Shown in pieces: positions 24,660 to 33,852 of a stretch of 64,000 bases of DNA. Every line of letters begins with the position of its first letter. The first letter of the stretch is position 1. This DNA is from Streptomyces sp. CT34 (GTDB lineage: Bacteria; Actinomycetota; Actinomycetes; Streptomycetales; Streptomycetaceae). The stretch lies in NCBI RefSeq assembly GCF_000805335.1, contig NZ_KN708638.1, forward strand, positions 2,365,632 to 2,429,631, read 5' to 3'. Below the pieces are notes generated by a model. It was not told the origin of the DNA, did no database searches, and was given only the letters and a program-made list of their open reading frames with translations. Both the position numbers and the translations under genes were made by a program.

Positions 24660-25061
24660 TCAGTCGCGGCCTGCGGTGTCGGGGCGCGAAGCCGGATTCG
24701 GCAGGCCGGTCGCCGGTGTGTCCGCCGGTCCGGTCTCCAGCACCGCGGCCCAGTGGTCGGCCCAGTGGACGAGTGGGCGAAGCGCCTGGTATGCCTCTCG
24801 CCCCAGCGGGGTGAGCTCATAGCGGCTGTCGGGTAGTTGGCGCACCACGAAGGCGTCCTGCAGTTCGGTCAGGCGCTGCCGCATCACGCTGGAGGACATG
24901 TCGTCGCACCGCTTCTGCAGGGGGCGAAATCCGAGGGGGCCGTCGCGCAGTTCCCACAGGATGCGCAGACTCCACCGGCGTCCGAACAGATCGAGTGCGG
25001 CCATGAGGGGGCGACCGGTGGTCGAGCCTCGAACGGGCTTGCCGGGTCTTGGTGTTGCCAT
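24660..25061 (-). CDS. HxlR family transcriptional regulator
   Basis: The 133-aa protein is a winged-helix HxlR regulator: ALDLFGRRWSLRILWELRDG, PLGFRPLQKRCDDMSSSVMR, QRLTELQDAFVVRQ, YELTPLGREAYQAL. Members sense redox or aldehyde stress. ATG 25061 is divergent from the nitronate monooxygenase gene with 94 bp between. Two copies of a 17-bp motif lie there, and two more precede the CMD-MDR operon at 27.8 kb, so the protein probably represses both units. Confidence 0.93.
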   Translation of the reverse strand: MATPRPGKPVRGSTTGRPLMAALDLFGRRWSLRILWELRDGPLGFRPLQKRCDDMSSSVMRQRLTELQDAFVVRQLPDSRYELTPLGREAYQALRPLVHWADHWAAVLETGPADTPATGLPNPASRPDTAGRD

Positions 25062-25092
25062 GGCGCGGTGTCCGACTCTCTCCCTGCCTGAT

Positions 25093-25143
25093 GCTTCGGA
25101 TTTCGGTACGCTACCATCAGCAATCCGCTTCGGAAATCGAAAC
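25093..25143. promoter_or_regulatory. HxlR operator pair (sites A and B)
   Basis: GCTTCGGATTTCGGTAC (25093-25109) and GCTTCGGAAATCGAAAC (25127-25143) are direct repeats spaced 34 bp, start to start. They fit the consensus GCTTCG-N5-CGAARC also found twice at 27824-27868. HxlR of Bacillus binds direct repeats in its target promoter, which this layout resembles. Confidence 0.75.
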
Positions 25144-25155
25144 GAGGAGGCTGCC

Positions 25156-26187
25156 GTGGCCACTGCCCTGACGACCCAGGTATGCCGGACACTGGGGATC
25201 TCGACGCCGATCGTCCAAGCACCGATCGGATCGGCCGCCACCGCGGAGTTGGCCGCCGCCGTGAGCCGGGCCGGCGGCCTGGGGACGCTCGCACTGACCT
25301 GGGTCACGCCCCAGGAGGCCGCCCGTCGCATCCGCAGCACGCGACGGCTCACCGACCGCCCCTTCGGGGTGAACCTGGTCCTGGACTTTCCGGTCGACCA
25401 CGTCCTGTCGGCGTGCCTGGACGAAGGCGTGCCGGTCCTTTCCACGTTCTGGGGTGACCCGGCCTCCGTGCACGAGCGGGTGCACGCCGCGGGTGCGCTG
25501 CATCTGCACACCGTCGGAAGCACCGAGGAAGCGCGCCGCGCGGTCGACGCCGGTGTCGACGTGATCGTCGCCCAAGGGTGGGAGGCCGGCGGCCACGTAC
25601 GGGGGCAGGTCGCAACGATGGCGCTGGTGCCCGCGGTGGTCGACGCGGTGCACCCTGTCCCGGTGATCGCCGCCGGCGGCATCGGGGACGGGCGCGGCCT
25701 GGCCGCCGCGCTCGCTCTGGGTGCGCAGGCCGGGTGGCTCGGCACCCGGTTCCTGAACGCTCTCGAAGCGAACACGCACGAGACCTACCGCGCGCGCGTG
25801 CAACGCGCAACCGAGTCGGACACGGTGTACACCCGTTGTTTCGACGGCGGTTGGCCCGACGCGCCGCACCGTGCGCTGCGCAATCCCACCATCACCGCCT
25901 GGGAACGCGCGGGGCGGCCGGGAAGTCCGCACCGTCCCGGCGAGGGAGAGGTGGTGGCGACCACCCCCGACGGCCGCAGCCACCTGCGCTACGACGACAT
26001 GATCCCCACCGCGGACGCATCCGGTGATCTCGACGCGATGGCCCTGTACGCGGGGCAGATCACCGGGCTCGTCACGCGCCCCGCGTCGGCTGCGGACATC
26101 GTCACAACGATCGCGGCACAGGCCGCCGGCATTCTCGGCAGCGGGTTGCCGGGCCCGTGCCACGAGGGCCGGTCGACGGCGAACTGA
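25156..26187 (+). CDS. Nitronate monooxygenase family protein
   Basis: FMN-dependent oxidation of nitronates, or a related reaction. GTG 25156 follows GAGGAGG at 5 bp. The 343-aa TIM-barrel protein has PIVQAPIGSAATAELAAAVS, AGGLGTLALTW, PFGVNLVLDF, IVAQGWEAGGHV with the putative catalytic His, VIAAGGIGDGRGLAAALALG and GTRF (phosphate binding). This is the nitronate monooxygenase/2-nitropropane dioxygenase pattern. It is divergent from the HxlR gene and shares its operators. Members of this family often detoxify propionate 3-nitronate. The actual substrate is unknown here. Confidence 0.9.
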   Translation: MATALTTQVCRTLGISTPIVQAPIGSAATAELAAAVSRAGGLGTLALTWVTPQEAARRIRSTRRLTDRPFGVNLVLDFPVDHVLSACLDEGVPVLSTFWGDPASVHERVHAAGALHLHTVGSTEEARRAVDAGVDVIVAQGWEAGGHVRGQVATMALVPAVVDAVHPVPVIAAGGIGDGRGLAAALALGAQAGWLGTRFLNALEANTHETYRARVQRATESDTVYTRCFDGGWPDAPHRALRNPTITAWERAGRPGSPHRPGEGEVVATTPDGRSHLRYDDMIPTADASGDLDAMALYAGQITGLVTRPASAADIVTTIAAQAAGILGSGLPGPCHEGRSTAN

Positions 26188-26246
26188 CCGGCGCTGGGCG
26201 CGACTTGGCGAGTCGATGGTCCGCCCGGTGCCGGACCGACCGGCGA

Positions 26247-27254
26247 TCAGATACGGACCACGGCCTTCCCGGTGTTGCGGCCCTCCAGCAGGCCGAGGAA
26301 GGCATCCACCGCGCGGGTGATGCCGTCCTCGACGGTCTCGCGAAAACGGAGCTTTCCCTGAGCCAGCCAGGAACCCGTCTCGCGGGCGAAGTGCGGGTGG
26401 AGTCGCATGTGGTCACCGACCTCGAAGCCGCGGAGTGTGAGGCGCTTCTTCACCAGCTCGACCATGTTGCGCGGTCCTGGCGGCGGTTCGCTGAGATGGT
26501 ATCCGGAGATCGCTCCGCAGAGCGCGGCCCGGCCGTCCACGTTCAGGACGTCTATGGCGGCCTCCAGGTGGTCGCCTCCCACGTTGTCGAAGTACACCTC
26601 GATACCGCCCGGCGCGGCCCGCGCGAGCAGATCGCGCACGTCGCCGTCCTTGTAGTTGAAAGCGGCGGTGAACCCGAGTTCACCGACCAGGTAGTCCACC
26701 TTCTCCTTGGATCCGGCGCTGCCGATCACCGCCTTCGCCCCGAGGAGCCGGGCGATCTGACCGGCCAGGCTCCCCACCGCCCCGGCCGCGCCGGAGACGA
26801 ACACCGTCTCGCCTTCGCGTACCTTCGCGATCTCGGTCAGCCCGACGTAGGCGCTCAGTCCAGGCATCCCCAGCACACCGAGGAATGCCGAGTCCGGAAC
26901 ACCCGCCACGCGGTTCAGCCGGGTGAGACGCTCGGCAGGGGCGACCGCGCCGGTGCGCCATCCGAGGTCGCTGAGCACCAGGTCGCCGGGGGCCAGACCC
27001 GCCGCCCGTGACTCCACCACCTCGCCGACGGCCCCGCCCGTCATGGGCCGGCCCAACGCGTAGACCGGCACGCCGGGTTGTGGGGGACCCATCAGCACCC
27101 GCATATAAGGATCCACCGAAAGGAAGTGATTGCGCATCAGCACCTCGCCCATGGCAGGCGTCTCCAACGTCCGTTCCACGAGGCGGAAGTCCGTCGGAAG
27201 CGGTTTCGCCACCGGTCGTGCCACCAGATGCCACTCCTGCACGGTGCCCTTCAT
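26247..27254 (-). CDS. NADP-dependent MDR oxidoreductase
   Basis: The 335-aa medium-chain reductase lacks the catalytic zinc site and matches the prostaglandin-reductase/leukotriene-B4-dehydrogenase-like class: NHFLSVDPYMRVLM near the N-terminus, PGLSAYVGLTEIAKV, VSGAAGAVGSLAGQIARLLG for NADPH, VYFDNVGGDHLEAAI, and GYHLSEPPPGPRNMVELVKK. It reduces enones or alkenals. The start overlaps the stop of the CMD gene (ATGA at 27251-27254), so the pair is translationally coupled. Both lie behind a promoter with two HxlR-type sites. A role in reactive-aldehyde or enone stress fits the regulator. Confidence 0.93.
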   Translation of the reverse strand: MKGTVQEWHLVARPVAKPLPTDFRLVERTLETPAMGEVLMRNHFLSVDPYMRVLMGPPQPGVPVYALGRPMTGGAVGEVVESRAAGLAPGDLVLSDLGWRTGAVAPAERLTRLNRVAGVPDSAFLGVLGMPGLSAYVGLTEIAKVREGETVFVSGAAGAVGSLAGQIARLLGAKAVIGSAGSKEKVDYLVGELGFTAAFNYKDGDVRDLLARAAPGGIEVYFDNVGGDHLEAAIDVLNVDGRAALCGAISGYHLSEPPPGPRNMVELVKKRLTLRGFEVGDHMRLHPHFARETGSWLAQGKLRFRETVEDGITRAVDAFLGLLEGRNTGKAVVRI

Positions 27255-27808
27255 GCCGGAAAGGGGGCGGCCCAGGGCTCTTCCTCCAGGAGGAGTCCGT
27301 TGGCCAGGTAGCTGATGGTCCGGTACCAGCCGGCCAACACGAGGAATTCCAGTAGCTGGGCGTCTTGGTAGTGGTCGCACAGGGCGTTCCAGGCCGGCCG
27401 CGACAGCCGCGCCGTGTCGTGCAGCTCGTCGACCGCGCCCAGCAGCGCCACGTGGCGTGGTGTCCACGGGGCGTTGGCCGTGGGGTCCGCCTCGGTGGTC
27501 GCCCTCAGCTGTTCCGGGCCGAGTTCGACCTGGTGGGCGAAGGTCGCGGCGTGCACGCCCCATTCATAGGCGCAGCCGGTGCGCGCCGTTACCCGAGCGA
27601 TGACGATCTCGCGGTCGACGGAGGGGAGGAGCCCGTGGCCCAGCAGCCCGGCGCCGACGGCGAACATGCGTGAAGCCAGGTCCGGGTGGCGGTGCAGCAC
27701 GCGGAACAGTTTGAGCGGCTCGTGCGCCACGCCGGGGGGCATCCACCGGCCCAGTGCCTGCTCGACCTCGCGGGGATACGGCGGGTCGAGCGGATCGATA
27801 CGCGCCAT
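27251..27808 (-). CDS. Carboxymuconolactone decarboxylase-like (AhpD fold) protein
   Basis: The 185-aa protein has the AhpD/CMD helical fold with REIVIARVTARTGCAYEWGV. The usual CxxC is reduced to a single Cys followed by EW, the form common in streptomycete CMD-like proteins of unknown activity. It therefore cannot form the AhpD disulfide. It is first in a two-gene operon with the MDR reductase. The ATG at 27808 lies 15 bp downstream of the operator pair. The reaction is unknown; hydroperoxide reduction by the AhpD mechanism is unlikely. Confidence 0.88.
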   Translation of the reverse strand: MARIDPLDPPYPREVEQALGRWMPPGVAHEPLKLFRVLHRHPDLASRMFAVGAGLLGHGLLPSVDREIVIARVTARTGCAYEWGVHAATFAHQVELGPEQLRATTEADPTANAPWTPRHVALLGAVDELHDTARLSRPAWNALCDHYQDAQLLEFLVLAGWYRTISYLANGLLLEEEPWAAPFPA

Positions 27809-27823
27809 GCCGCACTCCCTACT

Positions 27824-27868
27824 GCTTCGGTTACAGAAGCAGCACTATGCTGCTTCGATAACCGAAGC
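27824..27868 (-). promoter_or_regulatory. HxlR operator pair (sites C and D), nested palindrome
   Basis: GCTTCGGTTACAGAAGC (27824-27840) and GCTTCGATAACCGAAGC (27852-27868) are two more copies of the HxlR motif. Together they form a perfect large dyad: outer arms 27824-27833 and 27859-27868, inner arms GAAGCAGCA and TGCTGCTTC with spacer CTA. The site sits directly upstream of the CMD start. Confidence 0.8.
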
Positions 27869-28203
27869 GCAAGGGTGGGTGAGTCCCAGGGCTGCGGATT
27901 CTGCGCGAGCGCCAGCAGGCGAGAAGCCGCCCCCTCAACCGAAAACCATCCATCCGTCCCGTTTGTTCTTGATCCGTTACGGGTTCGTGTTCACCCGCCA
28001 CACAACCGTGACGAGCCACATAAGGGAACAATCAATATCCGCGCCATAAGTGATCTATTTACCCAATTGCCCGGTTGGGTGCTGTGACTGATTCGCCTAC
28101 GGTCGTGCTCGCTTGGCTGGCCGCCGAGCCCCACGGAGTCCGATAGCCAAGGGAGAAGCCGCCGCCATGGCAGACGAGTTGGTGCGCTGGAAGCGTTGCT
28201 GGA
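27869..28203. other. Intergenic region with a possible frameshifted small gene
   Basis: No gene is firmly supported. From ATG 28167 a frame reads MADELVRWKRCWNEA, and a second frame continues with a plausible sequence (see 28204-28281). This may be one small gene broken by a frameshift. The rest of the region is AT-richer than average, with short runs such as CCACATAAGGGAAC, and may hold the promoter of the lipoprotein gene. Confidence 0.35.
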
Positions 28204-28281
28204 ATGAGGCTTCGGGACGACGTGCCGGAGGCCATCGCCGCCCGCGTGCCGCCGTCTCTCGCGACGGGAATACCGCGGTGA
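28204..28281 (+). CDS. Short upstream ORF coupled to the lipoprotein gene
   Basis: ATG 28204 opens a 25-codon frame (MRLRDDVPEAIAARVPPSLA, then TGIPR) ending at TGA 28279-28281, whose last base is the first base of the next ATG. The sequence looks protein-like, and together with the preceding frame (MADELVRWKRCWNEA) could be the remains of a longer gene. It could also only couple translation of the lipoprotein. Confidence 0.35.
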   Translation: MRLRDDVPEAIAARVPPSLATGIPR

Positions 28282-28673
28282 TGAAACGCGTCCTGCCAAT
28301 TGCCTTTCTGGCTGCCACGGTTGCGCTCACAGGTTGTGATGTCATCGCCGACGCCCGTCCATCGGGACCGCCGACCGCCACCACGACTCCCACACGGAAC
28401 GGCACGGAACTGGCCGACCGCTACCGCAAGGCCGGGGGAGACTCCGACGTCTACGGCATCCACTACGCGAAGAACAACAAGGACGTCCTTGTGCTGAGCG
28501 TGTGGACCCACAAGAAGGCCCGCTACGAGAACGTCGACGACTTCGCCAACAAGCTGGCGTCCTTCCTGATCCGGGACGGCGTCAGCATCACCCGGGGCTA
28601 CGTACTCAACGTGTACGGACCTGATGGAACCCGTCTGCACAACCTGGACACCACTCCGGAGCACAACCCTTGA
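28281..28673 (+). CDS. Small secreted lipoprotein (130 aa)
   Basis: ATG 28281 overlaps the stop of the short ORF before it (TGATG). The signal MKRVLPIAFLAATVALTGC has a clear lipobox (ALTGC). The mature part starts DVIADARPSGPPTATTTPTR (a Pro/Thr linker) and then a compact domain with ELADRYRKAGGDSDVYGIHY, VLVLSVWTHKKARYENVDDF and YVLNVYGPDGTRLHNLD. I do not recognise the domain. It may bind a surface partner. It is the first of the island's exported proteins. Confidence 0.75.
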   Translation: MKRVLPIAFLAATVALTGCDVIADARPSGPPTATTTPTRNGTELADRYRKAGGDSDVYGIHYAKNNKDVLVLSVWTHKKARYENVDDFANKLASFLIRDGVSITRGYVLNVYGPDGTRLHNLDTTPEHNP

Positions 28674-28684
28674 TCCCCAAGCAC

Positions 28685-28894
28685 GTGACCAGAGCTCTGC
28701 CGGCCGCTGCTTCTGCCGGCACCTGCCTGTTCACTGCCGGCCCGGATGCAATGGCTGATCAGCCGACCGCCGAACCTTCCACAACAGCGACTGACAACTC
28801 CAACTTCACCCGCCTCCCGTACCCGGGCGGCGGGAACCGGAACGACAAGGTCGACAACTTCCAAGTCTTCCGCTCGTGTACTGCGTACGCATGA
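28685..28894 (+). CDS. Possible small secreted peptide
   Basis: A frame from GTG 28685 (or TTG 28670, which overlaps the lipoprotein stop) encodes 69-74 residues. It has a signal-like start (TRALPAAASAGTCLFTAG) and a polar tail (PTAEPSTTATDNSNFTRLPY) ending CTAYA. There is no clear ribosome site. Codon bias is acceptable. I recognise no family. Confidence 0.35.
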   Translation: MTRALPAAASAGTCLFTAGPDAMADQPTAEPSTTATDNSNFTRLPYPGGGNRNDKVDNFQVFRSCTAYA

Positions 28895-29364
28895 TGCGAG
28901 GCGCTCGCACAGCGGCAAGGTGTGCCAGCGCCCTCAGGCACAAAGGTGCTGTCCGGAGCAGCAACACGTGAACAGTCCACGAGCCGCGGCTCGCTGACTC
29001 GGCGAACGCCTTCGGACGTGCCCCTGCCGCAGCCGCAGAGGGCTGGTTCGCCACCGCGGCCACCGCTCGCCGAACCGCTTCCCCCCTACCGGTCGCCGGC
29101 CCACGTAACCGGCCTGGGACACCTCCTGCCTCCCCCATCCAAGGCGCTCCGCAGCAGATACCGCCCCGACCTGCCGCCCGTATCGCCGCTTGCTGAAAGC
29201 TCCCCTCGCGTTGCAGCCACCTGCCCACGGACCACCGCGCCCGCACATCACCGCGGTGCGCTCTCGCCTGACGTCGTTGCGGTGTGCCCGGCCACCGCCG
29301 GGGCTCGCCTGCTCCGCCACACGTGTACGACGCGGCTCTTGGCCGCGACGACGAAGGACACCAC
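28895..29364. other. 470-bp intergenic region
   Basis: No supported gene. Frames on both strands are Arg/Pro/Ala-rich and lack starts with ribosome sites. It must contain the promoter of the large secreted protein at 29365, but I cannot pick out a convincing -35/-10 pair. Confidence 0.5.
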
Positions 29365-32300
29365 TTGAGACACCGTTTCACCAGATTGCGGGCTCCTGTC
29401 GCAGCCGCGGCAGCCACCGCTGTGTTCACTTCACTGCTGCAGACGGCCACTTGGGCGGCTGACAGCGCACCCACCGGGAGTCCCGGGCCGGACCGTCCCT
29501 CGGTCGTCCGTAACGCCGACCGCGACGCGGTACTCGGCAAGGACTGGCACACGTCCCAGGACCGCGCCTGGACGACCAGCGCCGACGCGCAGGGCTTCCA
29601 CCTGCTGGTCGCCGACCAGAAGGACGCCTACAACTGGCACACCACCGCCACGCTACGAGAGCCCGGCTTCGACGCCGACATGTGGATCGGCAACGCCTGT
29701 GTGACCGGGTCAGGCAAGCGTGCCGTGGTCGCCTATGCACCTCGCACCTTCACCAACAACCCGGAGCTGATGGCCCGCGGCGCGTTCACCGCCGTCGTCG
29801 ACCTCGACTCCGGCGACGTGAAGAAGCTGAACCGGCAGGCCTCACTTGCCTACTTCAGCCCCGGGTGCGGCACCGGCGAGACGGCGGTGTTCACCCAGGC
29901 GGGAGGCGAGGACAAGAACGCCACCCGCCTCATCGAGGTCGACGCCGCGACCGCGACCACGCGCACGCCCATCGAACTGGAAGGACAGATCACCTCCGCG
30001 GTGCCGGTCGGCAAGGACATCGTCGCCGCCGACGCCAACCGGCTGGTGAAGATCACCACTTCCGGCCGGCGCAGCACCCTCGCCCACACCGAGCAGATCC
30101 CCTTCCAGCTCAAGGCGGATGCCGAGGGCGGTGTGGTCTACATGGACCGCCCCAAGCCGAAGACAGGGCTGCCGCCCATGCTCCGCTCGGCGGCCCCGGC
30201 CCCGGCCCCGGCTCCGACGGCCGGTGAGGCCCAGGGCGAGGTGCGGCGGGTCAGCACGCAGGACATCACCGCCGCCGACGCCAAGAAGACCAAGTCCGCG
30301 GTGCTGGCCCACGGCCCACTGACGAAGATGGACCTCTCCAGCAGTGCGAACGGCACGGTGTTCATCACCGGCGAGACCCGTTCCGGGCAGACATTGCCCG
30401 CACCCGTCAAGCGCCGTACGGATGTTCCCAAGGAATCCGTTGCCTCCACACATGGCAAGGCACTGGTGACGAAGACCGCATGGTCGGACGGCAAGGACTC
30501 CCGGACAGCCCCGCAGGAGGCCGCGGCCCCCCGTCCGACCGATGTGGACCTGAAGGTCCTCGACACCGGCAGGCAGGCCGCGTTCCGGGTCACCCCCGAG
30601 GAGCACGGCACCAAGGGGGCCGACCGCTCACCGGCCCTGCCCGCACCCACAGACACGAACAACAGCGGCGCCAAGCAGGCGGCCTTCCGCGCCACCGCGG
30701 TTTCCGGATCCCCGGACGACACCGCCGAGCCACAACGCCACTGCTCCGTGCCCCGCAACGACCCCCGCAAGCAGGCCATGCAGCCCAAGCCGCGGCAGGT
30801 CGAGTGGGCGGTGGACCAGGCCATCACCAACAACCTCAACAAGCACATCTCACGCCCGGCGAACTGGAAGAACCTGGGCATGGGCGCCTACCGGCCGCAA
30901 AGCCTGTTCCCACTGCTCCAACTGTCCGGCGGCGGACGCATTCCCGCGCAGGTGATGCTCGGCGTCACCGCCCAGGAATCCAACATGTGGCAGGCATCCC
31001 GCGTCGTCGTCCCCGGCGTGACCGGCAACCCGCTCGTCGGCAACTTCTACGGCATCAAGTACGCCGCCAACGGCCGGCAGAACGACCCGTGGGGCATCAA
31101 CTGGGACAAGGCCGACTGCGGTTACGGCATCACCCAGATCACCGACGGCATGCGCGCCCGGGGCAAGGAGAAGCCCGAAGAGGGCCGGCTGACCACACTG
31201 CAGCAGCAGGCCGCGGCACTGGACTACACCGCCAACATCGCCGCCGGCGTCAACATCCTGGCCGACAAGTGGAACGTGACCCACAAGGACGGCCTGACCG
31301 TGAACGGCGGCAACCCGAAGTACCTGGAGAGCTGGTTCTTCGCCCTGTGGGCCTACAACTCCGGCTACTACCCCAAGGCGGAGGCCGGCAAGAATGGCGG
31401 CAAGTGGGGTGTCGGTTTCACCAACAACCCCGCCAACCCATTGTGGAAGGCCAACCGGCTTCCGTTCCTGGAAAGCGCGAGCGGCGGAGACAGCTACCAG
31501 GACGCCGCCCACCCACAGGACTGGCCCTACCAGGAAAAGGTCCTGGGCTGGGCCGCACGCCCGCTGGAAGCGCTGGAGTCCCCCGGCACCATGGTGCACG
31601 GCTTCCGTGCCGCCTGGTGGACCAGCAACCCCGCGCGCACCGCGGTCAAACCGCCGGAGAACCTGTTCTGCACCAAGGACAACGAGTGCGACCCCAGCAA
31701 GATCGGACCGGACGACAAGAACGAACCGGGCCTGGGCGCCTGCACCCGCGGCGACCTGAAATGCTGGTGGAACAAACCCGTCAAATGGAAGGACTGCAAC
31801 AAGGGCGGCTGCGGCAACGAACTGCTCCGGTTCAACGACACCTACAAGGAAGAGGCCGACGGCACCGCCTACCCGCCCAACTGCACCACCAAGGGCCTTC
31901 CCGGCAATGCCCTGGTCGTCGATGACGTACCGGACCACACCCCGACAGCCCGCCCCGGCTGCTCCCAGCCCAAGAAGAACAGCGGCACCTTCCGACTCGG
32001 CTTCGCCACCGACTCCGCCAGGATCGACTTCCAGCAACTGGGCGGCGGATACGGCGGACACTTCTGGTTCGCCCACACCCGCAAGAACGACGCACAGGGC
32101 CGCCGCATGAAGGTCACCGGCACCTGGAACTTCAACAAGAAGGTCACCGGCCCGGCCAAGGTCCTCGTCCACCTGCCCGATCACGGCGCACACACCACCT
32201 CCGCCACATACGAGATCGACACCGCCAAGGGCAAACGCACCCGCACCGTCAACCAGAAGAAGCGGGGCGGCCAAGGCAAGAACCGCTGGATCAGCGTCGG

Positions 32301-33741
32301 CGCGTTCCTCTTCGACGGCAACCCAAAGGTCACCCTCACCACCATCACCCCGCGGGGCACCGGCGACCAGGACATCGCCTTCGACGCCGTCGCCATCGCC
32401 CCCATCAAGGGGAAGTTCGTGGACCGTACCTTCGACGCCGTGTCGATCTTCGATCCCAACCAGGAAACCAACACGGACATGCCCTGGTTGCTGGACACCC
32501 CGCTGCGCACCATGTCGACGCTGTACGACTGGGCGATTGGGCTCACCGACGGCGGCAAGGTCTGGGACAACCCCAAGGAGACGCAAAGCGGCATCCTGCG
32601 GCTGCCGAAGTGCACCACTGCCAAGGGCGATTGCGTGATGCCCGAGACCCACGCCGCAGCCAAGCGGTGGCGGGACGATGTGGTGGCGGGCGGTCGCACC
32701 CCTGCGGGCGGCGGTGCACCGCCGAAGATGTCACAGGCGATCTGGATGGCCATGGCCAACCCACGCCCCAACCCGTCCGTCGATCCACGCAAAGCCTTCG
32801 CCAGCAAACACGACTACAAACTGAAGACGCACCTGGACGTCAACTTCGTCGCCGATGACGACGGAAAGATCATCGACGGGTCCCAGGAAATCAAAACCAA
32901 TCAGCTCGTCGGGGACGCCCATATCGCGCCCTTCGTACGCGAATTCATGCACGCCGTCCAGAAGGACTACGGCATCGCCCCTCCTGACGTCCGATTCGAC
33001 GAGATCGACGCCAACGTCCACTCGGGACGCAAGACAAAGGTCGACCCGATCGGCACCGGCAACGTTCCGGGCCAGGCATATATCTCGAATGCCCGCGCGC
33101 CTGAGATCATCGAGAACGGCCGATGCGTGGACGCCCGCAGTGTCATGGGTGGTGTGCACGGATTCCGCGCCATGATCGCCGAACCGTCTGTCGACAAGAA
33201 CGTCTCGGCATGGGTGGACAAGCTCAAGGGCGACAGTCGCGTCCCTGCCGAAGTGAGCCGAATGGCGGGCGATATCTACAGCATGTTCTTCAGGTACCGC
33301 GGCCTCAGCAATGTTGCGGGTTCGCAGATCGGTAATGCCCCGCCCATCTGGCAGAACATCAGCATGGCGTTCTGTGCGGACGGCTCGGTGCGCTCCACGC
33401 AGAAAGCCGACGGCGTCGACACCGCGCCGAAGCGCGCGCTGGTCTACAGCAGCTTCATGCCGGACCTGTGGCTCTACCTCGATGGAAAGGTCGTCGACAA
33501 CGAGGGTAGGCCCGCCAAGGGACCGGTCCACCGAGGCGACTGGAAGAACTTCTCCAACGTCCCGGAAGTCGGCCCCGTGGGCAGGAATGCCTTCGGCGTC
33601 TGCGACATTGCGACGCGCGGACGTGGTGGCAACCCATGGGCGATGAAGCCTCCCGTTCCCGGTATCGGTGACCCCCCGTCGAAGCGCCCCGGAGCTGGAA
33701 TATACTGCGATAACCGCGCAAAGGAGGACGTGTTCGACTAG
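29365..33741 (+). CDS. Large secreted protein: lysozyme-like domain plus golvesin C-terminal-like domain
   Basis: TTG 29365 has GAAGGA 6 bp upstream, giving a 1458-aa protein with a Sec signal (MRHRFTRLRAPVAAAAATAV). Residues about 40-270 look like a beta-propeller (WIGNACVTGSGKRAVVAYAP, repeated DAN/DVDS turns). About 270-470 is low-complexity Ala/Pro/Thr. About 475-740 is a lysozyme/transglycosylase-like domain with the candidate Glu in VTAQESNMWQAS, CGYGITQITDGM and SWFFALWAYNSGY. About 845-1025 resembles the golvesin/Xly C-terminal beta-sandwich. The rest is unassigned but has conserved FREFMHAVQKDYG-type sequence. I compare it with streptomycete NocE-type proteins. Cell-wall or matrix action is inferred. 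Confidence 0.8.
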   Translation: MRHRFTRLRAPVAAAAATAVFTSLLQTATWAADSAPTGSPGPDRPSVVRNADRDAVLGKDWHTSQDRAWTTSADAQGFHLLVADQKDAYNWHTTATLREPGFDADMWIGNACVTGSGKRAVVAYAPRTFTNNPELMARGAFTAVVDLDSGDVKKLNRQASLAYFSPGCGTGETAVFTQAGGEDKNATRLIEVDAATATTRTPIELEGQITSAVPVGKDIVAADANRLVKITTSGRRSTLAHTEQIPFQLKADAEGGVVYMDRPKPKTGLPPMLRSAAPAPAPAPTAGEAQGEVRRVSTQDITAADAKKTKSAVLAHGPLTKMDLSSSANGTVFITGETRSGQTLPAPVKRRTDVPKESVASTHGKALVTKTAWSDGKDSRTAPQEAAAPRPTDVDLKVLDTGRQAAFRVTPEEHGTKGADRSPALPAPTDTNNSGAKQAAFRATAVSGSPDDTAEPQRHCSVPRNDPRKQAMQPKPRQVEWAVDQAITNNLNKHISRPANWKNLGMGAYRPQSLFPLLQLSGGGRIPAQVMLGVTAQESNMWQASRVVVPGVTGNPLVGNFYGIKYAANGRQNDPWGINWDKADCGYGITQITDGMRARGKEKPEEGRLTTLQQQAAALDYTANIAAGVNILADKWNVTHKDGLTVNGGNPKYLESWFFALWAYNSGYYPKAEAGKNGGKWGVGFTNNPANPLWKANRLPFLESASGGDSYQDAAHPQDWPYQEKVLGWAARPLEALESPGTMVHGFRAAWWTSNPARTAVKPPENLFCTKDNECDPSKIGPDDKNEPGLGACTRGDLKCWWNKPVKWKDCNKGGCGNELLRFNDTYKEEADGTAYPPNCTTKGLPGNALVVDDVPDHTPTARPGCSQPKKNSGTFRLGFATDSARIDFQQLGGGYGGHFWFAHTRKNDAQGRRMKVTGTWNFNKKVTGPAKVLVHLPDHGAHTTSATYEIDTAKGKRTRTVNQKKRGGQGKNRWISVGAFLFDGNPKVTLTTITPRGTGDQDIAFDAVAIAPIKGKFVDRTFDAVSIFDPNQETNTDMPWLLDTPLRTMSTLYDWAIGLTDGGKVWDNPKETQSGILRLPKCTTAKGDCVMPETHAAAKRWRDDVVAGGRTPAGGGAPPKMSQAIWMAMANPRPNPSVDPRKAFASKHDYKLKTHLDVNFVADDDGKIIDGSQEIKTNQLVGDAHIAPFVREFMHAVQKDYGIAPPDVRFDEIDANVHSGRKTKVDPIGTGNVPGQAYISNARAPEIIENGRCVDARSVMGGVHGFRAMIAEPSVDKNVSAWVDKLKGDSRVPAEVSRMAGDIYSMFFRYRGLSNVAGSQIGNAPPIWQNISMAFCADGSVRSTQKADGVDTAPKRALVYSSFMPDLWLYLDGKVVDNEGRPAKGPVHRGDWKNFSNVPEVGPVGRNAFGVCDIATRGRGGNPWAMKPPVPGIGDPPSKRPGAGIYCDNRAKEDVFD

Positions 33742-33776
33742 CAGAACACTGTCCTGAGCGAAGGGCAGTGAGTATC

Positions 33777-33818
33777 CGGGTGTTGCGGTGCCCGACTCCT
33801 CGGGCGCCGCAACACCCG
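33777..33818 (+). terminator. Terminator after the large secreted gene
   Basis: CGGGTGTTGCGG pairs with CCGCAACACCCG, with an inner stem CCCGA/TCGGG. It starts 36 bp after the stop codon. Confidence 0.85.
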
Positions 33819-33852
33819 AGCACCTTTGGTGGGTCAAACGACAGGATGAGCA

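Noticed and set aside
28806..29552. 248-codon minus-strand frame upstream of the large secreted gene
   Set aside because: Arg/Ala/Gly-rich, no ribosome site, overlaps the promoter and signal peptide of the + strand gene.
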